From an uncultured Verrucomicrobiae bacterium (GTDB taxonomy: Bacteria; Verrucomicrobiota; Verrucomicrobiia; Limisphaerales; UBA1096), in assembly GCA_937770485.1 (NCBI GenBank), contig CALJHX010000034.1, positions 1-64,000 of the forward strand: DNA of 64,000 nt, read 5' to 3'. Below are positions 20,771 to 30,281 of the stretch, piece by piece (position 1 is the stretch's first letter; each line of letters begins with the position of its first letter). The position numbers and the translations under genes were made by a program. The notes under the pieces were generated by a model, which was not told the origin of the DNA, did no database searches, and saw nothing but the letters and a program-made list of their open reading frames with translations.

Positions 20771-22399
20771 TTACTCGTCGGCCTTCACTTCGAGGTCAAG
20801 ATGTTTCCACGGATGGTGGTCGAGCACGTTTGCGTGCCAGTTTTTGACGGCGGGATTCAGCGCGTACACGCGGGTGTAAATGTAGATCGGCAGGACCGGC
20901 AGCTCGTCCATCAGGATTTCCTCCGCTTGTTGGAATAACTCCAGTCGAGCTTCGACATCCTGTGTGGCGGCCGCTTTCCGAATGAGTCCGTCATAATCGT
21001 CTCGGGCCCAGCCGGTTTGATTCTGCTGGCTCCACGAGGTCCACATGTCGAGGAAGGTGTTCGGGTCGGGGTAGTCGCCGGTCCAGCCGGCACGGCTGAT
21101 CTGGTAGTCCATCTCCCGCTGTCGATCGAGGTATACCTTCCATTCCTGGTTTTGCAGCGTGATGTTGATGTTCAGGTTTTTCTTCCACATCTGCTGAATG
21201 GCCTCGGCGATGATCCGATGCCCCTCGGTGGTGTTGTAGAGGAGTTCGAGTGAAGGAAAGCCCTTACCGTCTGGATAGCCGGCCTCGGCGAGCAGTTGCC
21301 GCGCTTTCTCGACGTTTTCCTCGATCCGTGCCCGCGCCGTGTAGCCGGCAACACCCGGGGGGGTGAAAAACAGCGCCGGCATTTGTTCGCCCTTGGTCAC
21401 GTTTTTCGTGATGCTGCCGCGGTCAAGCGACATCGCCAGGGCCTTGCGAACGCGGACGTCGTCGCACGGCTTCCGTGTGGTGTTGAACCGGTAAAAGTAC
21501 GAGGCCAAGTGCGGCTTGATTCGTAGCTCGTCGGGGTGCTCCTTCTTGTAAGTGGCGATTTTGTCGATGTGCAGGTTGTAGATGTTGTGCAGTTGCCCGC
21601 CGCGAAAGGCGTTTTCCTGCGTGGTCTCCAGTTCGATGGGATAAAAGTGGATCTCGTCCAGCTTGGTTGTCGCGGCGTCCCAGTAATCGGGGTTCTTCTC
21701 CACGACAATCTTGCGGCCAAGCTTCCATGATTTCAGCTTGAAGGCGCCATTGCTGACGAAATTCTCCGGCTTGGTCCAGCCGCTGCCGCGCTTGACCATG
21801 CCGCCGTGTTTCTCGACCGTCGCGATGTGCACCGGAAACCATGTGTAATGATTGAGCAGTGAAAGAAAGTAAGGGGTGGGGGAGTTAAGTGTGATCTCCA
21901 GCGTCCGCTCGTCGATCGCCCTGGCGCCTACCTGCGAGAAGTCCTTGAGCTTGCCCAAGCTGTAATCCTCAGCACCTTTCATGACGAACAACATGTAGGA
22001 GTACTTGGATGCCAGCGCCGGCGTGAGAATGCGCTTGAACGACTGCACAAAGTCATCCGCCGTGACCGGGTCACCGTTCGTCCACTTGGCGTTGCCTCGC
22101 AGGTGAAACGTGTACACCGTGCCATCCTCGGAAACTTCCCACGTTTCAGCCGTGCCCGGCACCGGATGAAGATCAACCGGGTCTTCCGCGACCAGCCCCT
22201 CCGTCAATGCAACGATGATGTGATGCTCCGGCACGCCGGTGACCACGTGCGGATCGATGTCCTCCGGTTCGGTGCCTACTGTAATGTTCAACACCTTGTT
22301 AGGTGTGCCTTGATCGACCGGCTTATTGCCGGGGCCGCAACCAGCCAAGACGCCGGCCAACAGGACAAGCGCACCGCCGGTGAGGATTCGATTTATCAT
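20771..22399 (-). CDS. oppA: Oligopeptide ABC transporter substrate-binding lipoprotein
   Basis: Lipoprotein signal LLAGVLAGCGPG; VGTEPEDIDPHVVTGVPEHHIIVALTEGLV; SBP_bac_5-like throughout. Confidence 0.92.
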   Translation of the reverse strand: MINRILTGGALVLLAGVLAGCGPGNKPVDQGTPNKVLNITVGTEPEDIDPHVVTGVPEHHIIVALTEGLVAEDPVDLHPVPGTAETWEVSEDGTVYTFHLRGNAKWTNGDPVTADDFVQSFKRILTPALASKYSYMLFVMKGAEDYSLGKLKDFSQVGARAIDERTLEITLNSPTPYFLSLLNHYTWFPVHIATVEKHGGMVKRGSGWTKPENFVSNGAFKLKSWKLGRKIVVEKNPDYWDAATTKLDEIHFYPIELETTQENAFRGGQLHNIYNLHIDKIATYKKEHPDELRIKPHLASYFYRFNTTRKPCDDVRVRKALAMSLDRGSITKNVTKGEQMPALFFTPPGVAGYTARARIEENVEKARQLLAEAGYPDGKGFPSLELLYNTTEGHRIIAEAIQQMWKKNLNINITLQNQEWKVYLDRQREMDYQISRAGWTGDYPDPNTFLDMWTSWSQQNQTGWARDDYDGLIRKAAATQDVEARLELFQQAEEILMDELPVLPIYIYTRVYALNPAVKNWHANVLDHHPWKHLDLEVKADE

Positions 22400-22432
22400 T
22401 GCTGGGAAATATTTTGGGTAATGCCGGCTAAG

Positions 22433-22479
22433 CCCTTGGCCAAGCGAAACGCCGGAGACTTTTGTCGCTTGGCCAGGCG
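22433..22479. repeat. Intergenic pair of iterated palindromes (CTTGGCCAAGCG, CGCTTGGCCAGGCG)
   Basis: CTTGGCCAAGCG at 22435-22446 and CGCTTGGCCAGGCG at 22466-22479, between oppA and phhB. Confidence 0.8.
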
Positions 22480-22568
22480 AAAGTCAATGCCTCGTGGCCA
22501 GCCCAAGCCATTGTTGGGTATTGAAATAAACATTAAATATGCGGACACTCCGGCAGTTACTTAGAAGC

Positions 22569-22865
22569 ATGAGCGAACCACTAACCGAAAACCAAATCCA
22601 GGAAGCGCTGGCTAACCTCCCCGGTTGGGCATTTGCTGATGACACAATCAGCAGAACCTACCGGTTCGGCAGTTTCACCGAGGCTATTGGCTTTATCACT
22701 GAAATGGCCTTTGCTTGCGAGAGGTCCAATCACCATCCGGAACTCACAAACGTGTACAGCACCGTCACCATAAGCCTCAACACACATGATGCCGGGGGCA
22801 AAGTGACCGAAAAAGACATCGATTTGGCCGGGAAAATCGAAAACCTAAATGAGAAAAGAGTCTAA
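22569..22865 (+). CDS. phhB: 4a-hydroxytetrahydrobiopterin dehydratase (pterin carbinolamine dehydratase)
   Basis: LPGWAFADDTISRTYRFGSFTEAIGFITEMAFACERSNHHPELTNVYSTVTISLNTHDAGG. Confidence 0.88.
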   Translation: MSEPLTENQIQEALANLPGWAFADDTISRTYRFGSFTEAIGFITEMAFACERSNHHPELTNVYSTVTISLNTHDAGGKVTEKDIDLAGKIENLNEKRV

Positions 22866-23035
22866 GAGGCAATGATTTAGGTTGCCATTAGCCTGTTTTA
22901 AAGGAAAATAAGGGCCTTGAGACAGCAACTTGGCGGGTGCGTTCAAAAAGAAATGAAAAAAGTTGCTAAAAAGGGGTTGACGCCCGGCAACGCCTCTGCC
23001 AAATTCGCTGCGCATACGGAAACTATTCCAAAGAA

Positions 23036-23677
23036 ATGAGAACTAAAACACTAATACTAACAGCATTTGTCGGCGCATTGGGAATCGCTGGAGCTTCGGC
23101 TCAAGTCTATTCTGTCAATGCGGTGGGATACGTCAACAAGAGCATCCCTGCGGGATTCTCGATCGTTGCCAATCCCCTTAACAACGGCGGAAACAAGGTT
23201 TCTGACGTTTTCGGTGCCAATCCTGGCTCACTGACCGTTTATCGTTTCGGCGATGCCGGTTTCTCCATCAACTCCTACGACGCTGATTTTGAAGAGTGGG
23301 ATGACGGAGATGCCACGGTTGCTCCGGGAGAAGGATTCTTCGTTCTGAACAGCGGTGACGCAGCAGTGAACATTACCTTCGTGGGTGAAGTTCCTCAGGG
23401 TGATCTCAGCAATGGCTTGCCTAAGGGTTTCTCCATTCGCAGTTCACAAGTTCCGCAGGAAGGCAAACTGGATTCTGATCTTGGCTTCCCAACTGATGAG
23501 GCTGTGACGGTTTATCAGTTCGGCGCTGCAGGTTACACCATCAGTTCCTATGATTCGGACTTCGAAGAGTGGGATACGGATGACGCGGCTGGCCCAGTTG
23601 TCGGTGTTGCAGAGGGATTCTGGGTTCTGCGCGAAAGCGCCACGAACTGGACACGCTCATTCAGCACCTCTGAATAA
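23036..23677 (+). CDS. Secreted protein with two tandem related modules, unknown function
   Basis: Signal peptide. Internal duplication YRFGDAGFSINSYDADFEEWDDGDATVAPGEGFFVLNSG / YQFGAAGYTISSYDSDFEEWDTDDAAGPVVGVAEGFWVLRES. Confidence 0.75.
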   Translation: MRTKTLILTAFVGALGIAGASAQVYSVNAVGYVNKSIPAGFSIVANPLNNGGNKVSDVFGANPGSLTVYRFGDAGFSINSYDADFEEWDDGDATVAPGEGFFVLNSGDAAVNITFVGEVPQGDLSNGLPKGFSIRSSQVPQEGKLDSDLGFPTDEAVTVYQFGAAGYTISSYDSDFEEWDTDDAAGPVVGVAEGFWVLRESATNWTRSFSTSE

Positions 23678-23718
23678 ACGTTAAGTAATTTCTGGTACAT
23701 TAACCAAACTAAGAAAAA

Positions 23719-24225
23719 ATGAAAAAACTAGTACTATTATTGGCATGCACGGTGATCGCTACCTCCGCCTTTGCGCAGGGTACAATCAACTTCACCAACA
23801 TGAAGCCTAGCAAGCAGATCATCACTGATGGATCTGGAGCTAACCTCGAAGGTGGTTGGGCCCAGCTGTATGCAGGCTCTTCTGCTGAAAACTTGGCCGC
23901 AGTTGGTAGCCCGGTTGCCTTTTATACAGGCACCAAGGCCGGTTACTTCAAGGGCGGTGTTGTTGATTCTGGATTAAGCGGGTCGGTAGCCGGTTTCTTT
24001 CAGGTAGCTGCTTGGAAGGGTGCTGACACTTTTGCTGCTGCAACAGAGTCAGGCATGTCCAATGTGTTGAGCCTAACCCCAGGCAATTCAGCTGCGAGCC
24101 CTCCGGGTTTGCCGGCTAACTTGGAAGGTTTGGAAGCTTTCAGCCTTACGGTGATTCCCGAGCCGGGCACCATCGCGTTGGCTGTTTTGGGACTGGCAGC
24201 ATTCTTTGTGCGCCGTCGCAAATAA
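23719..24225 (+). CDS. PEP-CTERM sorting-domain protein
   Basis: Signal peptide MKKLVLLLACTVIATSAFA; C-terminal VIPEPGTIALAVLGLAAFFVRRRK (PEP motif, TM helix, basic tail). Confidence 0.88.
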   Translation: MKKLVLLLACTVIATSAFAQGTINFTNMKPSKQIITDGSGANLEGGWAQLYAGSSAENLAAVGSPVAFYTGTKAGYFKGGVVDSGLSGSVAGFFQVAAWKGADTFAAATESGMSNVLSLTPGNSAASPPGLPANLEGLEAFSLTVIPEPGTIALAVLGLAAFFVRRRK

Positions 24226-24246
24226 TTAGTTGGTGTGTTCTCATTA

Positions 24247-24274
24247 AGCCGCCCGCAAGGGCGGCTTTTTTTTT
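24247..24274 (+). terminator. Rho-independent terminator after PEP-CTERM gene
   Basis: AGCCGCCC-GCAA-GGGCGGCT perfect 8-bp stem followed by a T9 run. Confidence 0.9.
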
Positions 24275-24317
24275 GCCCTAGTTTGGTATTAAATTCTCTG
24301 ATTGGAACAGTTCAATA

Positions 24318-27062
24318 GTGAGTGATGTAAAACAAAAGATACGTTATCTGCGGGAATGCTATTCTTCAGACAGTAGCGGGATTGAAATATTGAATATATT
24401 CTCACGTTCAGTTGAACATCGGATATTCATTGAAGGAGGGAATGAGTTAGCGTTTGAGGGGGATCACCAAATCCCATTGGATAAAGATGCAGGAAGTGCA
24501 GCACATGAGGCTGCAATAGTGTATGAACGTGAGAAGGAGCTTATTTATGCATCGATATTTGTAGCGGGAAAAAATCCAGAAACAGCTGAAAAAACCGTTT
24601 CTCCTTTGGTGGTGTTTCCAGGAAAAATTGAAAAGATTGCTGGTTTTCCATTTCTTTCTTTTGATTCAACAAACTTCAGAATTAACTATGGCTTAATTAA
24701 GAGAATCATAGTGGATGATGAAAAGAGTTCGCTTTTGCATGAGCAAATCTTTGAAGCGGTGGCAGATGGTCTTTTCAGGCCGGAGGGAATCGCTGCAATA
24801 GTGGATTCCTTCAAATGTTTAGCCAGTGATATTGATGTATCACAAATGATTTTCTTTCCGCATGCGAAAGCGTCAACAGATTTAAGAAAACAAGCAGTTA
24901 ACGAGGGTTTAAAGGTATTACCAGCAGGTTGTGTTGCTTTAATAAAGCGATCCATTGAGCGTCGTGGTATTTTGGAGGAATTAGCCATAATGTCTGACGC
25001 GAATAAGTTTTCTAAACCAATTTGCGAACTTTTGGGCGTAGCTGGGTCAAAAGACCGTACGAGAGAAAAGAAAACAAAGTTGGAAAAAATACCAGCAGTT
25101 TTAAGTGTTCCTCAAAGCAACATTCTAAAATCCTGTGCTCAAAACCCAGTGACATTGGTGATTGGGCCTCCTGGAACAGGGAAATCGTACACAATTGCCT
25201 GTATGGCGTTGGAGCATATGGCGAGGGGGAAATCGGTGTTGATTGCTTCAAGAAAAGACCATGCAGTAGACGTAATCGGACAAAAGATTGAAACACTCTC
25301 TGGTGACAAATCGAGCGTTATTCGTGGAGGGAGAAAGAAATATTTGTCCGAATTGAAAACTAGGTTGCAAGCGATTTTGAGCGGTATGCGAGGCAGGAAG
25401 AAAGCGGCAACTTTGCAAGGCCACGCAGAAGCGGAGACAATCAAACTAACTCAATCCATAGAAGGTATTGAGAGAAACATCAAAAAATCTGAGTCAGTTT
25501 TCAACAAGCGATCTGAACAGGAGAAAGAGTATGCCAGCATCCAAGAAAAATTGTCCCAAGGTGGATTTCAACTCATTAGCAAAATCAGATTATTTATCCT
25601 TCAGCACAGCATTAATTCCAGAAAAGAATCTTTTGACGTATTAATCAAATCGATCGAACACAAAATTGATATTAGAAATCGGGATGTAATCAAGCGAATT
25701 GGAATAAGAAAAGACGCGAGGGTTCATGAGGTGCTTGCGAGCAATCGAAAAACATTGATGGATTTTCTTAAATCCCTCAGGGCTAGGACAGGGGCGAAGC
25801 AGCGCGATATGCTTTCAAAACTGGATATCGGGATGATCTTGAAAACGTTTCCGGTCTGGATGTCTAAGAATTCCGACATTCACGACAATATGCCGCTGAT
25901 TCCGGAAATGTTTGATTTGGCGATAATAGATGAGGCAACTCAATGTGACATTGCAAGTTGTCTTCCTATCCTGCAACGGGCCAAGCGGGTTGCTATTGTG
26001 GGAGATCCAAAGCAACTGCGACATGTCTCTTTTCTTGCTAGAAGCAAGCAAGCCATACTGGCCACAAAAGAAGGACTGGGTGCGGAAGTTGCAGATCAAT
26101 TGGATTACCGATCCAAGAGTATTCTTGATCTTGCAGAGGAGACGATAACCGAACAACAACGAGTCCAATTTTTGGATGAACATTACCGGAGTCGTCCAGA
26201 TATCATTCAATTCAGTAATCGTCATTTTTACAACGGTTCACTTCGTATTATGACCCAAAATCCGGAGTTGGTCCGATTCCGAAATATCCAAGTGATTCAA
26301 TGTAATGGTGTTCGGGAAAAAAATGGCATCAATAGAAATGAATCTGAGAAATTATTAAAACTCATTCGGGATACAGTTGAGTCCCAAAGTCACCTAGAGT
26401 CCGAGTACTTGCAAAGTATTGGCGTAACAACTCCGTTTAGGCATCAAGCTGATTATCTCGGAGAGTTGATTCATCGTGAAGTACCCATTGAGGCAATCCA
26501 AAAACATAAGATCTTAGTTGGAACGCCTCATTCATTCCAAGGAGAAGAGCGCGATATTATGTGCCTTTCGTTTGCGTTGGATGAGAAATCATCCGCTACT
26601 GCGTTTCGATATATGAACCAACCAGATGTTTTCAATGTCATGGTCACTCGAGCGAGAGTTCAGCAGGTCGTCTTTCTTTCTATTAGAGAGGGCGATTTAA
26701 AGAAAAACTCATTGCTAGCTTCCTATTTGTTGTATTTGAGAGGTTATTATCAAGAACCTACGTGTGGGCAGTTATCTCAGCTTCCTGATTCCGCTCTCCC
26801 AGTGTATGATGCGTTAAATAAAGCCGGATATAAAGTGTGGCCGTCGTTTGATGTCGCTGGGATGGAGATGGATTTCGTAATTCAGAAAAAGGGAAGAACG
26901 TTGGGGATTGATTTAATCGGTTTTCCTGGTCGATTCGAGGATGCGTTTAGCTTGGAGCGATATAAAATGTTAAAGCGTGCCGGGATGCGAATATTCCCCT
27001 TGGCTTATTCCGAATGGGGGAGGTCTCAAGAGGAATGTTTGGATTCGATTCGAGAGTTTTAG
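24318..27062 (+). CDS. Superfamily 1 (DNA2/UPF1-like) helicase with coiled-coil insertion and C-terminal PD-(D/E)XK-like nuclease domain
   Basis: Walker A VIGPPGTGKSYT; Walker B LAIIDEATQCDIA; GDPKQL; LDEHYRSRPDII; VGTPHSFQGEERDI; NVMVTRARVQ. C-terminal YKVWPSFDVAGMEMDFVIQKKGRTLGIDLIGFPG resembles an endonuclease-fold D...(D/E)xK-type core. Confidence 0.82.
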   Translation: MSDVKQKIRYLRECYSSDSSGIEILNIFSRSVEHRIFIEGGNELAFEGDHQIPLDKDAGSAAHEAAIVYEREKELIYASIFVAGKNPETAEKTVSPLVVFPGKIEKIAGFPFLSFDSTNFRINYGLIKRIIVDDEKSSLLHEQIFEAVADGLFRPEGIAAIVDSFKCLASDIDVSQMIFFPHAKASTDLRKQAVNEGLKVLPAGCVALIKRSIERRGILEELAIMSDANKFSKPICELLGVAGSKDRTREKKTKLEKIPAVLSVPQSNILKSCAQNPVTLVIGPPGTGKSYTIACMALEHMARGKSVLIASRKDHAVDVIGQKIETLSGDKSSVIRGGRKKYLSELKTRLQAILSGMRGRKKAATLQGHAEAETIKLTQSIEGIERNIKKSESVFNKRSEQEKEYASIQEKLSQGGFQLISKIRLFILQHSINSRKESFDVLIKSIEHKIDIRNRDVIKRIGIRKDARVHEVLASNRKTLMDFLKSLRARTGAKQRDMLSKLDIGMILKTFPVWMSKNSDIHDNMPLIPEMFDLAIIDEATQCDIASCLPILQRAKRVAIVGDPKQLRHVSFLARSKQAILATKEGLGAEVADQLDYRSKSILDLAEETITEQQRVQFLDEHYRSRPDIIQFSNRHFYNGSLRIMTQNPELVRFRNIQVIQCNGVREKNGINRNESEKLLKLIRDTVESQSHLESEYLQSIGVTTPFRHQADYLGELIHREVPIEAIQKHKILVGTPHSFQGEERDIMCLSFALDEKSSATAFRYMNQPDVFNVMVTRARVQQVVFLSIREGDLKKNSLLASYLLYLRGYYQEPTCGQLSQLPDSALPVYDALNKAGYKVWPSFDVAGMEMDFVIQKKGRTLGIDLIGFPGRFEDAFSLERYKMLKRAGMRIFPLAYSEWGRSQEECLDSIREF

Positions 27063-27077
27063 GTTTCCTGGGTTTTC

Positions 27078-27731
27078 CTAGCTGATTTCAAAGAAACCGC
27101 CAATGTCTTCATAAGTTTGAAATACCTGATCCGCGCCCGCTTGCTCTAGTGCATTTGCCTTGAACGTATTTGTGATGGCCAAAACCGTCATTCCAGCCGC
27201 CTTGCCGGCCAGAACTCCGGAAACGGTATCTTCGATCACACAGCACTTTTTAGGCATCACACCCAGGCGCCTAGCCGCCAGGAGGAAGGTATCTGGGGCA
27301 GGCTTGGGCTTTTCCACATCCTCTGAACTTGCAGTGCACCGGAAATAACGGCGCAAGTCTCGCATTGCCAGGACTTCGTCAATAATTCGATGAACAGAAC
27401 CTGAGGCAACGGCAAGTGGGAGTTGCTTTGCCAAGCACTGAACCAATTTCGGGACACCATCGAAGATAGGCTGCTTGTCGCGAAGTATTTGAAGCAGTCG
27501 TTCCTCTCTGAGTCCGAGGAGTTCCTCGATGGGTTGCGTGGGATGATGCTTTTCGATGAAGGTCTCCCAAAGGACGCGGTCGGATCGGCCGTAAAAATCG
27601 GGAAAGTGGATACCGTGATTGTCGCCGTAACCCATCTCCTGCCAGAGTTCCAAAAACGACATTTCATGAATCGGCTCACTGTCGACGATCACGCCGTCCA
27701 TGTCGAAAATTACCGCGTCGAACCGACTCAT
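27078..27731 (-). CDS. HAD family hydrolase (beta-phosphoglucomutase-like)
   Basis: FDAVIFDMDGVIVDSEPIHEMSF; KPKPAPDTFLLAARRLGV; VIEDTVSGVLAGKAAGM. Confidence 0.9.
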   Translation of the reverse strand: MSRFDAVIFDMDGVIVDSEPIHEMSFLELWQEMGYGDNHGIHFPDFYGRSDRVLWETFIEKHHPTQPIEELLGLREERLLQILRDKQPIFDGVPKLVQCLAKQLPLAVASGSVHRIIDEVLAMRDLRRYFRCTASSEDVEKPKPAPDTFLLAARRLGVMPKKCCVIEDTVSGVLAGKAAGMTVLAITNTFKANALEQAGADQVFQTYEDIGGFFEIS

Positions 27732-27753
27732 TTCCCCTCCCGATATATTTGTT

Positions 27754-29448
27754 TTAATGGCCAAGTGCTTGGTTCCTCAGTTTTTTGAGCACCTTCATGC
27801 TGCTGTTCGGATCGCGACCAAACTGGTCATGTAGCCTGTTGTATTCGCGGTAAAGCTGATCGTAGGCTTTTTTGTTCTTTGAATTAGGCCGGTAAATTTT
27901 TCGCCGCACTCGCGCCATTCGTTTTGCGGCTTGCCCAACGTTCCCATAAATCCCGGCGGCCACCGCCCCGAATATTGCTGCCCCGAGCGCGCTAGCCTGC
28001 TCGCTGGCTGCCACCTTGATTGGACGCCCGGTGACGTCGGCGTAAATCTGGAGCATGAGCGGGTTTTTTACCGCCAAGCCGCCGCAGGCATAAAGTTCGT
28101 TAATGGCTACGTCCTGTGATGTGAACGCCTCAATGATCTGCCGGGTCCCAAACGCGGTTGCCTCGAGCAGCGCGCGGTAAATCTCATGCGGGCGCGTGGC
28201 CAGAGTTTGGCCAAGCAGCAATCCGCTTAAGTCGGTATCGACCAGCACCGAGCGGTTTCCGTTCCACCAATCCAGCGCGAGCAGGCCGCTCTCGGCCGGC
28301 TTGAGCCTTGCCGCCTGTCCCTCAAGATACTGGTAAATGTCCTGCTTGGCCCGTTTCGCCGCTTGGCTAATTTCCGCTGGGATGCCGTTCTTGATGTACC
28401 AGGCAAAGACATCGCCCACTCCCGATTGGCCTGCCTCGTAGCCCCAGAGGCCAGGGATCACACCGTGCTGCACCACGCCGCAAATACCCTCCACAGGTTT
28501 TTCGCGCTTCGCGGCTAGCAGATGGCAGGTGCTGGTGCCCATGATCATAACGAGTTTGCCAGCATCGGTGACCGTGCAGGCAGGCACAGCTGCGTGGGCG
28601 TCAATGTTGGCCGCAGCGACTGGCGTACCGGCGGCAAGCCCCATCGCTTTCGCCATTTTTGGAGTTAACCCACCGGCGTTGCTGCCAAGCGATATAATCT
28701 CGCTCTCCAGTTTCTCAGCGACGACGTTGGTCATCCTAGGATCTAAAGACTTAAAAAAAGCCTTGCCGGGATAGTCCCACCCGCCTCGCTTGGTTCGGGA
28801 CACGCGCATGGCCTTGAATCCGGCGGCGGAAAGGCAACGTTTTTCTTCGCCGGTAAGCTGCCACACAAGCCAATCACCGGCCTCGACGAATCTCTCGGCG
28901 GCATCGTAAATCTTGGGCGCCTCTCGGACGGTTTCGAGTATTTTGGAAAAAAACCACTCGCTCGAGTATTTGCCACCATAGGCGGTGATAAAATCCTCAT
29001 TCTGTCGCAAGCCGACCTCGTTGATACGGTTAGCTTCTGGTTGGGTAGAGTGATGTTTCCACAATTTCACCCAAGCATGCGGATTGTTGCACCACTTTTT
29101 CAACGAACAAAGTGGCGTGCCATCGCTCAATACAGGCAGCATGGTGCAACTGGTGAAATCAACTCCGATGCCGAGCACCTGCTCCGGCCTGGCCTTGGCC
29201 AGGCGCATTACTCGCGGCACGGCTTTTCTCAAGACTTCTATGTAGTCAGCCGGATCCTGCAGCGCTGTGAGGGGCTTGAGGCGTTTTTTGCTGTCGGGCA
29301 GCGACTCCTCTATCACGGCGTTTTTATAGTTGTGATCGGCCCACGCCACTTCCTCGCCGGTGTCGGCATTCACCATCAGCGCTCGGCCTGATAGTGTCCC
29401 GAAATCGATGCCCAGCACGTAGCGTGTTTTTTTATCTTCCGATTTCAC
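27754..29448 (-). CDS. araB: L-ribulokinase
   Basis: YVLGIDFGTLSGRALMVNADTGEEVAWADHNYKNAVIEESLP; DFTSCTMLPVLSDGTPLC; AHAAVPACTV; FGTRQIIEAF; YACGGLAVKNPLMLQIYADVTGRPI. GTG start at 29448 preferred over the ORF-track ATG at 29571. Confidence 0.9.
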   Translation of the reverse strand: MKSEDKKTRYVLGIDFGTLSGRALMVNADTGEEVAWADHNYKNAVIEESLPDSKKRLKPLTALQDPADYIEVLRKAVPRVMRLAKARPEQVLGIGVDFTSCTMLPVLSDGTPLCSLKKWCNNPHAWVKLWKHHSTQPEANRINEVGLRQNEDFITAYGGKYSSEWFFSKILETVREAPKIYDAAERFVEAGDWLVWQLTGEEKRCLSAAGFKAMRVSRTKRGGWDYPGKAFFKSLDPRMTNVVAEKLESEIISLGSNAGGLTPKMAKAMGLAAGTPVAAANIDAHAAVPACTVTDAGKLVMIMGTSTCHLLAAKREKPVEGICGVVQHGVIPGLWGYEAGQSGVGDVFAWYIKNGIPAEISQAAKRAKQDIYQYLEGQAARLKPAESGLLALDWWNGNRSVLVDTDLSGLLLGQTLATRPHEIYRALLEATAFGTRQIIEAFTSQDVAINELYACGGLAVKNPLMLQIYADVTGRPIKVAASEQASALGAAIFGAVAAGIYGNVGQAAKRMARVRRKIYRPNSKNKKAYDQLYREYNRLHDQFGRDPNSSMKVLKKLRNQALGH

Positions 29449-29491
29449 AGCGCGGATTCTGCCAAGGCAAGCGAGTCCCGACAAGCGGCGA

Positions 29492-29539
29492 GCTTGGCCA
29501 AGTGTAACTTGAAACTGGCCAAGCGCTTGGTCGCTTGGT
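29492..29539. repeat. Intergenic cluster of iterated palindromes between araB and the hydrolase gene
   Basis: GCTTGGCCAAGTG (29492-29504) then CTGGCCAAGCGCTTGGTCGCTTGG (29516-29539). Confidence 0.75.
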
Positions 29540-29557
29540 ATTTCCCTCTGAGCATGT

Positions 29558-30280
29558 TTGGCAGAAATCAAAAATCAACACGGCGAACAACTCGACTACT
29601 CCGTGCAAGCGGGCGAGGCGCGTTCGGACTTCATTGTCATCATTGGCCATGGCGTCACCGGCAACAAGGATCGGCCATTTGTCGTCGCATTAGCCGAGGA
29701 ATTGAGTGCTGCCAGCATTCCGACGCTATGCATGTCGTTCGCTGGTAACGGCGACTCCGGCGGGACGTTTGCAGACTGCACCATTTCAAAGGAGACGGAT
29801 GACTTGGGCAGTGTCATCGATGCGATGGGAGACCGGAAGATTTGCTACATAGGCCATAGTATGGGGGGCGCAGTGGGCGTTAGGAGAGCCAGCAGCGATT
29901 CACGGATCGGCTCTTTGGTATCGCTCGCCGGCATGGTGCACACGGAGGAATTTGCCCGGCGCGAGTTCGGCGAGGAGACACCGGACGCCGGCTGCATGTG
30001 GGAGGAGGAAAGCTGTCCGCTCTCCAGCACGTTTATGAATGACATGGCGGCGATCCGCTCAGTGGTCGATCTTGGGGCGGAAATCAGCGTACCGTGGCTG
30101 TTGGTGCATGGCACGGAAGACGACGTTGTGCCGATCGGCGACACACACGATATTATCGCGAAGGCCACGAACCCGCCGGAAGTTTTCGAGATCACCGGGG
30201 CCAACCACGTATTTAGCGACGACGCACTCCCACTGATGATTGCCAAGGTTGTTGACTGGGTGAAGGCTCAAGCGGATTGA
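29558..30280 (+). CDS. Alpha/beta hydrolase (serine aminopeptidase S33-like)
   Basis: VIIGHGVTGNKDRPFVVALAEEL; ICYIGHSMGGAVGVRRA; LLVHGTEDDVVP; GANHVFSD. Confidence 0.88.
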   Translation: MAEIKNQHGEQLDYSVQAGEARSDFIVIIGHGVTGNKDRPFVVALAEELSAASIPTLCMSFAGNGDSGGTFADCTISKETDDLGSVIDAMGDRKICYIGHSMGGAVGVRRASSDSRIGSLVSLAGMVHTEEFARREFGEETPDAGCMWEEESCPLSSTFMNDMAAIRSVVDLGAEISVPWLLVHGTEDDVVPIGDTHDIIAKATNPPEVFEITGANHVFSDDALPLMIAKVVDWVKAQAD

Positions 30281-30281
30281 G

